A stretch of DNA of 25,341 nucleotides from a virus, in IMG/VR virus record IMGVR_UViG_3300025684_000063, positions 1 through 25,341 of that record; one strand, given 5' to 3'. This document shows, piece after piece, positions 1 through 6,883 of this stretch. Within the stretch, counting starts at the first letter, position 1. The number at the start of each line of letters is the position of its first letter. Both the position numbers and the translations under genes were made by a program. The notes under the pieces are model-generated. The model did no database searches and was not told where the DNA came from. It was given only the letters and a program-made list of their open reading frames with translations.

Positions 1-13
1 TTTATGTTTATTT
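1..13. repeat. Left hairpin telomere half-site (terminal inverted repeat)
   Basis: The first 13 bases, TTTATGTTTATTT, are the exact reverse complement of the last 13 bases of the window. Joined end to end they form a perfect 26-bp palindrome with the axis at the junction and no extra central base. In N15-type phages the protelomerase cuts such a palindrome (telRL) and reseals each half as a hairpin, so a resolved linear plasmid would begin and end at the axis. The match stops at base 14, so the arms are shorter than the roughly 28-nt arms of N15. Related TTTATG and TGTTTATTTATT elements recur at 44-64. The sequence shows the repeat; telomere function is inferred from the linked protelomerase gene. 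Confidence 0.72.
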
Positions 14-141
14 CTGCCTTAATGTTTTAGTATCGCTTATGCGTTTATGTATTGTTTATTTATTTTTATATCTTATTACCTAGTAAAAGTGAGCATAAAG
101 TCAGATAATAATGTGGATTTAGGCAATATGAGGTATTACTA
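14..141. promoter_or_regulatory. AT-rich left subterminal region with vapD leader
   Basis: Non-coding, strongly AT-rich DNA between the left terminus and vapD. It repeats telomere-like words (TTTATG at 44-49, TGTTTATTTATT at 53-64) that resemble the inverted copies in the right subterminal region. It must hold the vapD promoter; a GATAAT near 104 is a possible -10, but no convincing -35 partner is visible. The ribosome binding site GAGG sits 8 nt before the vapD ATG and fixes that start. No antitoxin-like reading frame is seen here. Confidence 0.5.
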
Positions 142-429
142 ATGTATGCAATTACATTCGATTTGCAGGTAGCAGCTCTTGAGAGTCACTACCCTGGTGC
201 GAGCTATAACAACGCATATGGGGATATAAAACGTTTTCTAGCGAGTAAGGGATTTGAGAGGCAGCAGGGCTCTGTTTACTTCGGTAATGACGCAACAAAC
301 GCCGTTACAACTACCCTAGCAGTGGCAGCAATGGCGAGAGAGTTCCCTTGGCTTGAGCATTGCGTTACTGATATTAGAATGCTGCGTATAGAAGAGAATA
401 ACGATTTAAAACCAGTATTCACTATGTAA
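142..429 (+). CDS. vapD: VapD family endoribonuclease (toxin)
   Basis: A 95-residue protein recognisable as VapD along its whole length: the MYAITFDL start, a central NAYGDI.RFLASKGFERQQGS block, VYFG, and the C-terminal DIRMLRIEENNDLKP block. VapD proteins have a ferredoxin-like fold related to Cas2; the Haemophilus and Helicobacter members are ribonucleases acting as toxins, so this one probably cleaves mRNA in the cytoplasm. The length is normal for the family. The start is supported by GAGG 8 nt upstream. It is the only gene in the left arm, converges on the late operon and shares its terminator. The partner antitoxin VapX, when present, is encoded just upstream; here only 141 non-coding bases separate vapD from the hairpin end, so it looks orphan. 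It may act in plasmid stability, persistence or exclusion of other phages (inference). Confidence 0.93.
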   Translation: MYAITFDLQVAALESHYPGASYNNAYGDIKRFLASKGFERQQGSVYFGNDATNAVTTTLAVAAMAREFPWLEHCVTDIRMLRIEENNDLKPVFTM

Positions 430-432
430 TAA

Positions 433-456
433 AAAAGGCCGCTGTAGCGGCCTTTT
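433..456. terminator. Bidirectional intrinsic terminator between vapD and tail fibre gene
   Basis: A perfect 11-bp inverted repeat (AAAAGGCCGCT / AGCGGCCTTTT) with a 2-nt centre, in practice a GC-rich stem with a short loop. It lies between the vapD stop and the tail fibre stop. The minus strand has six U after the stem and the plus strand four, so it can end both convergent transcripts, best for the long late operon. Confidence 0.9.
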
Positions 457-459
457 CCT

Positions 460-2376
460 TTATTTGTCTTTTGTTTGTTTCGTCGTAGTTGTTAGCGGTC
501 TTAAATACTGAAACCCTATTGAGCCGCCATCAGTCCATTCGCCATCCTTATCTGTGTAGACTTTTATTTTGTCTCCCGAGTTAAGCTTAAGAACTCGACG
601 CATTCTTATAGAGTTTCTTTTATCTGTAGTTTCTTTTGGAACAAATCCATGCATGATTTGAATTGAGTTTTGCATCACGAAAGCATTGATACCATTACCT
701 GAAACTGTTGATGTGTCGTCTCTTAAAACCTCCACATCAACCAGGTAATAACCAGTATGATAAATATGCGTCTCGTACTGGCTAGGGTCGAAAGAAACAA
801 GGTCAAAGTCATCAGAACCATAATCATAAAACTCGATGTATGAATCGCTAACATCGTTGGCTTGAACGCTAGTGCCGACACAAGCCTTTCCAATATGACC
901 TAATCCTATTTCATCTAACGTCGGAGGATGTGCTTCTGTAAAAATTTCCTCCCAATCGCTTTGTGATGAACTATCCATATAAGCCCACCGAATAAAGCGG
1001 CGGTTTGTGTTATACGTCGTATATTCTTGCGTAACTCGACCTGAAGCATTGAACATCACTATGAGACATCCTGCCTCGTTGGTTGGATAATTATTCTCTA
1101 TCGTGGCGTTTGCCGTTTTGGTTTGCGCGTAAATTCCTCGATTGACTACGTTATCAAGGTTTTCGCTTGCTCCTAGATTAATAGGATTGTCATAAAAATA
1201 GCCTTCCTTACTTTTCAAGACTTCAACGGTCGGCGGGTTCTTGGATGTGTAGAGATCATAAAAATCAAATCCGCTACCGCTTGGGTTTTGTAACATGAGC
1301 CTTGGATTTCTTGTTGTAATGTCGCTCCAAAATCCAAAACCATAATACTTACCGCCGCTGCTACGAGGTATGAATAAACCAGCTCCGTATTCGCTTGGAT
1401 ATCCAGTGCTGCCACCTCCGTTCTCAAATGGCATTAGGTAAGATGATTTAAATTCATCATCGTCAGCATTGCGGCCAATAGTGACTAATTTTTCTGGGTA
1501 TTTACCTTGATGAAATAGCAATAATCTTTCAACAGGTTCACCAGAACCTGTTTCTGTGTAAGTGACGTAAACACCATCTCCAGACGAGTATCCTATGGCT
1601 ATTGAATCGCCTATATCTGAAATGTCGGTGAGCCTAATAATAGGCTCGTAACTTTCCAGATGAATCGTATCTTCTGTTAATTTGCTTGCTGCATTCTCAG
1701 TGGTTGATATAGACAAAGAGCCTGTCATTGTGTCACCGAGCTTAGAAACAGCATTAACATCAGACGAGGTAGGTGGGTTGTTGCTGTCATATATCGTCGA
1801 CCAACTAGACCATGTTCCTCCTGAAAATGTTCTTGTATACATTTTAGCCGTCTTATATAGCCAGTATATTTGAATGACGCTATCTGGTGTCGTTGTTCTC
1901 ATTACTAACAGGCAACCGGATTGCCCGTAAGGGTAATTATTTCCTACTGTGTTTGTATCTTTTGTTTGATAATAAAATCCGCAATCAGAAAGACTTGAAA
2001 GTGTATTCAAGTCTGTATCTGATAGATTTATACCTTGCTGTGGGGATGTGCCGCTAGTAATGTCTTTCCAGTATTCTGGGCTGGTGGCTGGGTTTTTATC
2101 AGTGCTTGCCTTTAAGCTTTCATAAAACTTACTGCCATAAAGAACGTCTATACCCGCTGGGTAACTTTCTTGTGAATCCCAAGGGAGTAAACCATTTCTC
2201 AATATATGTTGGATGTTTTGGTCAGCTCGATTCATCTCATAGTTATGATCCGAATGCTTTGGTGGCGTCGCTGTCGCGCCTGACTCGTTACCTTTTTCAA
2301 ATCGATTTAAATCCGGTTTATCTTTGTCACCGCCATGAGCCCACAGCTCGCTATCTGGAATATTAATTCTGCTCAT
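460..2376 (-). CDS. Tail fibre / receptor-binding protein with pyocin-knob domains
   Basis: A 638-residue protein, last gene of the late operon, following the DUF2612 baseplate gene by 0 nt; AGGAAA lies a few bases before its ATG. Residues about 1-60 are polar and probably attach to the baseplate. Residues about 65-115 (W...Y..G..V.YG.K.Y.S....NPA....YW) resemble the small aromatic carbohydrate-binding-like modules of fibres. Two pyocin-knob-like repeats follow, about 125-205 and 390-475, sharing the pattern L..L...G.Y.QTK.......NYP....GCL.VM and each ending in W..I/E, N/H-PPT. The last 140 residues, with HTGYYLVDVEVL and LNSGDKIKVYTD, look like a C1q/TNF-type jelly-roll head. It should form the trimeric host-recognition fibre. 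Domain names are my reading by eye. No separate fibre-assembly chaperone is seen nearby. Confidence 0.82.
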   Translation of the reverse strand: MSRINIPDSELWAHGGDKDKPDLNRFEKGNESGATATPPKHSDHNYEMNRADQNIQHILRNGLLPWDSQESYPAGIDVLYGSKFYESLKASTDKNPATSPEYWKDITSGTSPQQGINLSDTDLNTLSSLSDCGFYYQTKDTNTVGNNYPYGQSGCLLVMRTTTPDSVIQIYWLYKTAKMYTRTFSGGTWSSWSTIYDSNNPPTSSDVNAVSKLGDTMTGSLSISTTENAASKLTEDTIHLESYEPIIRLTDISDIGDSIAIGYSSGDGVYVTYTETGSGEPVERLLLFHQGKYPEKLVTIGRNADDDEFKSSYLMPFENGGGSTGYPSEYGAGLFIPRSSGGKYYGFGFWSDITTRNPRLMLQNPSGSGFDFYDLYTSKNPPTVEVLKSKEGYFYDNPINLGASENLDNVVNRGIYAQTKTANATIENNYPTNEAGCLIVMFNASGRVTQEYTTYNTNRRFIRWAYMDSSSQSDWEEIFTEAHPPTLDEIGLGHIGKACVGTSVQANDVSDSYIEFYDYGSDDFDLVSFDPSQYETHIYHTGYYLVDVEVLRDDTSTVSGNGINAFVMQNSIQIMHGFVPKETTDKRNSIRMRRVLKLNSGDKIKVYTDKDGEWTDGGSIGFQYLRPLTTTTKQTKDK

Positions 2377-2964
2377 TTAAATTTTTCCTATCAGATTTTT
2401 TGCACTGGTTTCGTAACCTAAAAACTTAACGCCAGCGGGTTTGATATAAAGCTTGTAAAGATTCAGCACATAGATGACCACGTCATCTAGTGGCTCATGG
2501 ACAACAATTTTGTATTGCATGTCCTCAGCATCGACGATTTCAACATCAGAAACAGCAAGTAGTGTTTTTGTTGCTTTGAGAACGCTGGCGCGAGTCCCAT
2601 CCGTGACGTTGTAAAAAACTTTGAATTGCAAAGCCATTCTATAAACGGCGTCTGGTACTGGCGTCGTCTCTGCTGGGTTCTCAAAATCAAAGTAAGGCGC
2701 TAACTCGTAACCTACGGCGAGCGGCGTCCCCTCGTAGCCAAAGAAAAGCAAATCGGTAGGCACTTCTAGGCGAGGTATGCCTAACACCGCGCCTATCACG
2801 TCCAGGGCAAAACCTTCGGCCTTGTCGATTGCGTATGTTAGCTTGCTGTAAAAATCAGACATCCCCTCTATTTGGATGCCTGTCGCGTTCACCCATTCGC
2901 GAGTTTTTCGCTTAGTGCGCCAGCGTCCCGACATCCAATAGTCGATCACATCATAGGATTTCAT
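2377..2964 (-). CDS. Baseplate wedge protein, DUF2612 / gp6-like tail protein
   Basis: A 195-residue protein beginning MKSYDVIDYWMSGRW, with an A.G.ALD.IG..LG.PR motif at about 50-65 (here GFALDVIGAVLGIPR), characteristic of DUF2612 and related tail proteins encoded after baseplate protein J. Its ATG overlaps the stop of the J gene by 4 nt (ATGA) and it directly precedes the fibre gene, the usual position of the protein that joins wedge and fibre. Cytoplasmic assembly as part of the contractile-tail baseplate is expected. The family call rests on motif, length and gene order. Confidence 0.8.
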   Translation of the reverse strand: MKSYDVIDYWMSGRWRTKRKTREWVNATGIQIEGMSDFYSKLTYAIDKAEGFALDVIGAVLGIPRLEVPTDLLFFGYEGTPLAVGYELAPYFDFENPAETTPVPDAVYRMALQFKVFYNVTDGTRASVLKATKTLLAVSDVEIVDAEDMQYKIVVHEPLDDVVIYVLNLYKLYIKPAGVKFLGYETSAKNLIGKI

Positions 2965-4157
2965 TTCATAACCACCTCGACGCGCTCGGCGTCAAATAAA
3001 GGCTCTTCTAAACGACTAATGTCGATTTTTGTTTCTACCCAGGTTGTGCCATCGCTCGATAATTCAATTTTGCTGGTGTATATCGATGAGTCTGCGGCGA
3101 TGTACTGGCCGACAGCCCAGTTTAAAGGCGTCGCCATCAGGCCAGTTGACGGACTTTGTCCCATACCAAAACCAGAGTTATTCGAATCGTGAGGTGAGGT
3201 AACTGCGCCTGTCGCATAGTCTTCTACATAACCAGGAACGCGAGCGACAGCGTCCTCGGGTAGCTTATCTCCGTTTACGATGGTGTAACGCACCCAAATA
3301 TTGACGTATGTCGGCCTATCAAATCGGCGAGGCATTCCATACGGGTCATCCTCAGTCGTTACTTGGTGCTCAATAGTGCCGACAGTTTTACAGCCTAGTG
3401 AGATTTTGCTGTCAATGGCTCGACATACTTCCATCTCATCGCCACCACTGACAATACAATGAATTGAATTACCATCTTGACCATCAACGACGGTTTGCTC
3501 ATCGTTCTCGATAACATTGGCTGAGTTAACGTTATCCACGGCGAGAATGGCAGCTCGTACAGATTCACGCATCGATGTCGAGCCCTTTGTAACCTGGTCT
3601 TTTCGTTTCTGCTCCAATTCGGCGCTGGTTTCATCCTCTCGACCGATAATAAAATCACTTTCGTTCTCTACTCCAGACCAGCCATCTGTGAGCGTCACAA
3701 TTTCAAAAGGGACGCCAGCGGTCACAAGGCCATAATCTAGAGCGGTAAAACTTCCCTGGTCTGGGATGGTGACATCTGCATCTAGTGACCACACGGTGAG
3801 CGTGTCGGTGTTTCGAATTTGACTACCCGCTTTGACTAACGTCCCCGCCGTACCTACACAATCAAATTTCACGGTGGATTGTCGCTTTGATTCACGGTGA
3901 ACGTCGAAAAGTGCAGCAAGGTCATCGACAGCGACGCCTGTAGCCGTCCTCGGGTCTCTGGCGTTAGATACTTCGACAGCTTGTTGCTCAAGTTCCCAAA
4001 GCATGCGACTCACCAAGATGACAAATTGTCCGTCTGGCGAGTTGCTATCGAGAATCCAGTCTTTATCGATGGTTCTGTAGATGGTTTTCAACTTCTCTAC
4101 ATACTCATCCTGGGTGATGACTTGAATGCCCGTATTAGTAATTATTGGCATCGACAT
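2961..4157 (-). CDS. Baseplate J-like protein
   Basis: A 398-residue protein of the gpJ/gp47-like family, the main wedge component linking hub and fibres in contractile tails. Visible family features: the N-terminal TQDEYVEKLKTIYR region, ARDPRTATGVAVDDLAALFDVHR at about 67-88 (the typical A.G..LD.LA...G..R block), a middle beta domain, and the LEQKRKDQ..K region followed by SMRESVRAAILAVDNVNSANVIEN and an N..T...G.....I.C.V.GG element. Two starts compete: ATG at 4157, or ATG at 4151 (MPIITNT), which has better spacing (9 nt) from the GGAG motif and is my preference. The gene overlaps its upstream neighbour by 17-23 nt and its downstream neighbour by 4 nt. Confidence 0.88.
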   Translation of the reverse strand: MSMPIITNTGIQVITQDEYVEKLKTIYRTIDKDWILDSNSPDGQFVILVSRMLWELEQQAVEVSNARDPRTATGVAVDDLAALFDVHRESKRQSTVKFDCVGTAGTLVKAGSQIRNTDTLTVWSLDADVTIPDQGSFTALDYGLVTAGVPFEIVTLTDGWSGVENESDFIIGREDETSAELEQKRKDQVTKGSTSMRESVRAAILAVDNVNSANVIENDEQTVVDGQDGNSIHCIVSGGDEMEVCRAIDSKISLGCKTVGTIEHQVTTEDDPYGMPRRFDRPTYVNIWVRYTIVNGDKLPEDAVARVPGYVEDYATGAVTSPHDSNNSGFGMGQSPSTGLMATPLNWAVGQYIAADSSIYTSKIELSSDGTTWVETKIDISRLEEPLFDAERVEVVMK

Positions 4158-4482
4158 TAACTCCTACTGATTGCACACCATATTCCGTTTCAACACTAAA
4201 AGAGATCCCCAAAACACGATTTGGCAATTGATTAAAAACCACTCGCTCGCTCACTTTCAGCACCTTGTCACATCCGAAAGCGATGTCTCGAATCTGACCA
4301 GCGAGTCGCCCCTCGCTTAAATCCCCGAATTCAGTTTTCCAGTCAATCCCCTCTTTAGGATTAAGCGGGTTTTCTTTAAACCAAAGTTGGATTTGAGTTG
4401 ATATATTTGCTCCGACTGCATCACGGCCACGCCAGAACGTACCCGATTTGATGTCGCCATCTTCGTCATACTCTCTAAACAT
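4135..4482 (-). CDS. Baseplate wedge protein, gp25-like / DUF2634 (XkdS) family
   Basis: A 115-residue protein with an acidic start (MFREYDEDGDIKSG), then ISTQIQLWFKENPLNPKEGIDW, the counterpart of the Q.....L....GEW..D...GI.W stretch of gp25/XkdS-type wedge proteins. These small proteins sit between hub and sheath and nucleate sheath assembly. It lies between the spike and J genes, the standard place for this family, and overlaps both. The canonical EWF triad is not intact (KENPLN), so this is a divergent member. The call combines length, motif and position. Confidence 0.75.
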   Translation of the reverse strand: MFREYDEDGDIKSGTFWRGRDAVGANISTQIQLWFKENPLNPKEGIDWKTEFGDLSEGRLAGQIRDIAFGCDKVLKVSERVVFNQLPNRVLGISFSVETEYGVQSVGVNVDANNY

Positions 4483-5068
4483 CTTGTTCTGCCTCGTCGG
4501 TGTCTGAATCTACTGGGGTAGCACTTGAGCCCTTAGAATCGATGTAAGGGTGAGTGTGTTTGATTGTTGTTACTAGTTCGCCTTTGCTGTAAAGGCGCTT
4601 TGAGAAATGACACTCATCAGAAAAATAAGACTTGCCGTCTCTTTTCATCCAGATATAACGCTCACCGTCAAAGCTCCGCAATTGGATACCGTCATTAACC
4701 AGGTTTGGAATGGCGTCCGACTTGCTTCGATAACCTGGAGAGAATGTCGTGTCAGTCAGTGAGAATTTGCGATTACTTTGCTTTTTCTGATTGAAAAGCC
4801 ATACACCCATATCTCTCATGCAGACTTGTAGCATTCCCGTTGTACCTGGTTTTATTTCCATCACAACCACAAAATCTTGAGAGCCAATGTGCTGCACTGG
4901 CACGGCGGGTATCGGATTTAGTTTCACGCCATCGATGTCAATCAATGGCTGTACCTTGGCAAATTGCGTCTTCTCGTCGTACTCCAAAACTTTCGCTGGG
5001 ATATGCTGATAAAGAGAATCAAACTGGTGCTGAAAAATGGTCAGCACTGCCTCTTCAAAATCGGTCAT
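4475..5068 (-). CDS. Baseplate central spike, Gp138-type membrane-puncturing protein
   Basis: A 197-residue protein. The N-terminal part (about 20-105) has the OB-fold pattern of Gp138-type spikes: PAKVLEYDEKTQFAKVQPLI, then PAVPVQHIGSQDFVVVMEIKPGTTGMLQVCMRDMGVWLF, equivalent to the family's P.v......g....f.l..GD.gll.....d...W. The C-terminal half (IQLRSFDGERYIWMKRDGKSYFSDE...TTIKHTHPYIDS) suggests a short beta-helix with a metal-binding-like HTH end. Such trimers form the tip that pierces the outer membrane during contraction. The gene overlaps its neighbours by 4 and 8 nt. Confidence 0.85.
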   Translation of the reverse strand: MTDFEEAVLTIFQHQFDSLYQHIPAKVLEYDEKTQFAKVQPLIDIDGVKLNPIPAVPVQHIGSQDFVVVMEIKPGTTGMLQVCMRDMGVWLFNQKKQSNRKFSLTDTTFSPGYRSKSDAIPNLVNDGIQLRSFDGERYIWMKRDGKSYFSDECHFSKRLYSKGELVTTIKHTHPYIDSKGSSATPVDSDTDEAEQDV

Positions 5069-5973
5069 TGGACTATTTCCCTAAATTCAATTTTGGTTTG
5101 CCATTCGTCGCCGTGGGTGTCTCCCTGGTGAACAATTTTCCAGACTTGATAAAGACCACTACCAGGTTGCGTAATGCTCTGATATTGACGCTCTGTTAAC
5201 ACCTTGCTCGTGGTGAATTGCTGCTCGTTCATCAGCTTGATGTAATGAGATTCCACGGTGATTTTGTCGTGTACGTCTAAAGAGGGAATAAGTCTGGCTG
5301 TCACGCGCCCCTGATAAGCGCTCTGGTCGTTTCTTGACTCATCTCGATAAATCACCTTAGCGAACTCTGGAACGCCAACCATGCCGTTTCTAGAGTCGAT
5401 TTTGACGGGTGATTTACTTGATTGACCAATACTGACTTTTGAACTGGTAAAGCGAGGCATAAACTCTCGACCTACCTCGTCGACGATAAAATCAGTTAAC
5501 AACTGGTAATACGTGTTGTTTTGTGGCGAATAGCCGCCCTCGAATACCAGCTCGTCAATGATGGCCTGAGCTTTTTCACTGATAACAAAGTCAATCGTAG
5601 GCATCGCGTCTTTAAAGAATTTAATGACGTCATTTCCTGTCGAGTTCTCTGTCATGGATAGGTTATAGCGGTTGCTGTAATCGCGTAGGTCGCTAAATAG
5701 ATTTAACTTACTCAGAGAACTACCGTCACGATTTTCTCTCTGCTTTAATCGAAAGCGGCCTGTATAAATCTGCTCCCAGCCTGTCTCACTCAGCACTTCA
5801 ACAATGGAAAGCGCGTCATATCTCAGCGCGTCAAAGCTTTCTTGTTTCATGTTGTAAACAATCAAAACCGCCTTATCGAAAAAGCCTGGGGTCGCATTGA
5901 TTTCGAATTCAGTGCGCAATCCCTCAAATGGCGGTAAATCTCCGATTGTTAGGCGTACAGCGTTATAAATCAT
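5065..5973 (-). CDS. Baseplate hub protein (gp27/gpD-like)
   Basis: A 302-residue protein encoded between the plug and spike genes. The N-terminal MIYNAVRLTIG and TEFEINATPGFFDKAVLIVYNM segments, the beta-rich IYTGRFRLKQRENRDGSS portion, and the C-terminal KITVESHYIKLM / GLYQVWKIVHQGDTHGDEWQT segment with a final beta strand match hub proteins of simple contractile tails, where GDTHG..W is a commonly recurring end motif. It should form the trimeric platform that carries the spike and docks to the tube. ATGA overlaps join it to both neighbours. The functional call depends partly on gene order. Confidence 0.8.
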   Translation of the reverse strand: MIYNAVRLTIGDLPPFEGLRTEFEINATPGFFDKAVLIVYNMKQESFDALRYDALSIVEVLSETGWEQIYTGRFRLKQRENRDGSSLSKLNLFSDLRDYSNRYNLSMTENSTGNDVIKFFKDAMPTIDFVISEKAQAIIDELVFEGGYSPQNNTYYQLLTDFIVDEVGREFMPRFTSSKVSIGQSSKSPVKIDSRNGMVGVPEFAKVIYRDESRNDQSAYQGRVTARLIPSLDVHDKITVESHYIKLMNEQQFTTSKVLTERQYQSITQPGSGLYQVWKIVHQGDTHGDEWQTKIEFREIVQ

Positions 5974-6263
5974 TCTTTAACCTCGCTGTAATAGAGAAAA
6001 CACTCTGTACCGATGTTATAAGCGGCTGGCGTCTCTCCACTAAAAAACAGCTTGCCGATGTCATGCACATTACCGAGCAAATCCTGGTCATTGACCACCA
6101 CGCGCCCCTGAGCTACATATGCGCCATTTCTTAGAATACTGGCTAACCAAAGCGCGGAAATATCCATCCAGTAAAGCTCGATGTCATAGTCGACCGATTC
6201 AAGCGTCACTGATAGATAATTGACCTTTGCGGTTGGGTCTGGGGTAAAAGTAAATTTCTTCAC
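5970..6263 (-). CDS. Baseplate plug protein (Pam3 gp18-like)
   Basis: A 97-residue, beta-rich protein with YLSVTLESVDYDIELYWMDISALWLASIL, the pattern Q.....L....Y...L.WN....W.L.I seen in baseplate plug proteins such as cyanophage Pam3 gp18, followed by a VVVNDQDLLG turn. In Pam3-type tails the plug closes the tube lumen near the hub before contraction. Its position between the Dit-like and hub genes agrees with that family. It is tied to both neighbours by 4-nt ATGA overlaps. The assignment rests on pattern and synteny. Confidence 0.72.
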   Translation of the reverse strand: MKKFTFTPDPTAKVNYLSVTLESVDYDIELYWMDISALWLASILRNGAYVAQGRVVVNDQDLLGNVHDIGKLFFSGETPAAYNIGTECFLYYSEVKE

Positions 6264-6883
6264 AGTTCCACCTCTTCGCCTTTAATGTTTCCGAGGTTGT
6301 TCTCTTTTTGAATGGCGTTTTGATTCGATGCGTTCTGGAGTATTTGCGATAGAGTGATCTTAAAAGTCACTTTGCCGCCGTCTTTCATTCCGCGCGTAGC
6401 ATTGATTTGTGTTACAGCCATGTTTCGCATAATTCCTAGTCCCTCGATAATCGGATTGACTAGTGTTCCCGTCATTCTGGCGGTATCCAGTATGCGCATG
6501 GCGTTAAAAGCACGGCTGTTCTCGTCAGATTGCGCAATACTCGAATTAGCTAAAGCGCCAATAAGAAACGAAAGCGTCCCAGAGTCGATAAAGTTGGAAG
6601 CAAAGCCGCCAAGCAAACCAGGCGCATTCGTCGTCAGGTTGTCGTTAAAATCCGTTGACAGTAATGGCGCGACTTTTCGTAGACCTACCGCCCAGGTAAA
6701 AACAATCTCAGCACCTTGCAGCACCAAAGAGCCAGCGATGTCGAATCCTTCCTCGACTGGGTACTTTGTCACGCCTGTTCGAGTGATTAGGGACATATCA
6801 GCCTCACCATCAAACTCAGCGATGAGGTCGTCACCAAAATCTAATGTAGGGTTATAAGATTGAGTAAAAGAGATCACACTCAT
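6260..6883 (-). CDS. Dit-like baseplate/tail hub protein
   Basis: A 207-residue protein directly after the tape measure gene. The segment at about 129-167 (MRILDTARMTGTLVNPIIEGLGIMRNMAVTQINATR in register) follows the L.....G..V.V.T.LG.Y.NM.I..I pattern of the Dit-like N-terminal domain in tail hub proteins. A middle hydrophobic and glycine-rich stretch (about 83-115, GLLGGFASNF, LSFLIGALANSS) is unusual for this domain and may insert into or line the tube. It probably links tail tube to baseplate hub. ATGA overlaps join it to its neighbours on both sides. Confidence 0.68.
   Translation of the reverse strand: MSVISFTQSYNPTLDFGDDLIAEFDGEADMSLITRTGVTKYPVEEGFDIAGSLVLQGAEIVFTWAVGLRKVAPLLSTDFNDNLTTNAPGLLGGFASNFIDSGTLSFLIGALANSSIAQSDENSRAFNAMRILDTARMTGTLVNPIIEGLGIMRNMAVTQINATRGMKDGGKVTFKITLSQILQNASNQNAIQKENNLGNIKGEEVEL

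Noticed and set aside
1-13. The possibility that the terminal inverted repeat is chance in AT-rich DNA
   Set aside because: A 13-base exact match placed at both extreme ends, with the axis exactly at the junction and a protelomerase gene beside it, is hard to ascribe to chance, although low complexity keeps the confidence below certainty.
6354-6857. A 167-codon plus-strand frame opposite the Dit-like gene, and many similar frames opposite other late genes
   Set aside because: These are antisense shadows of well-supported genes in one compact operon, without start signals or protein-like domains.
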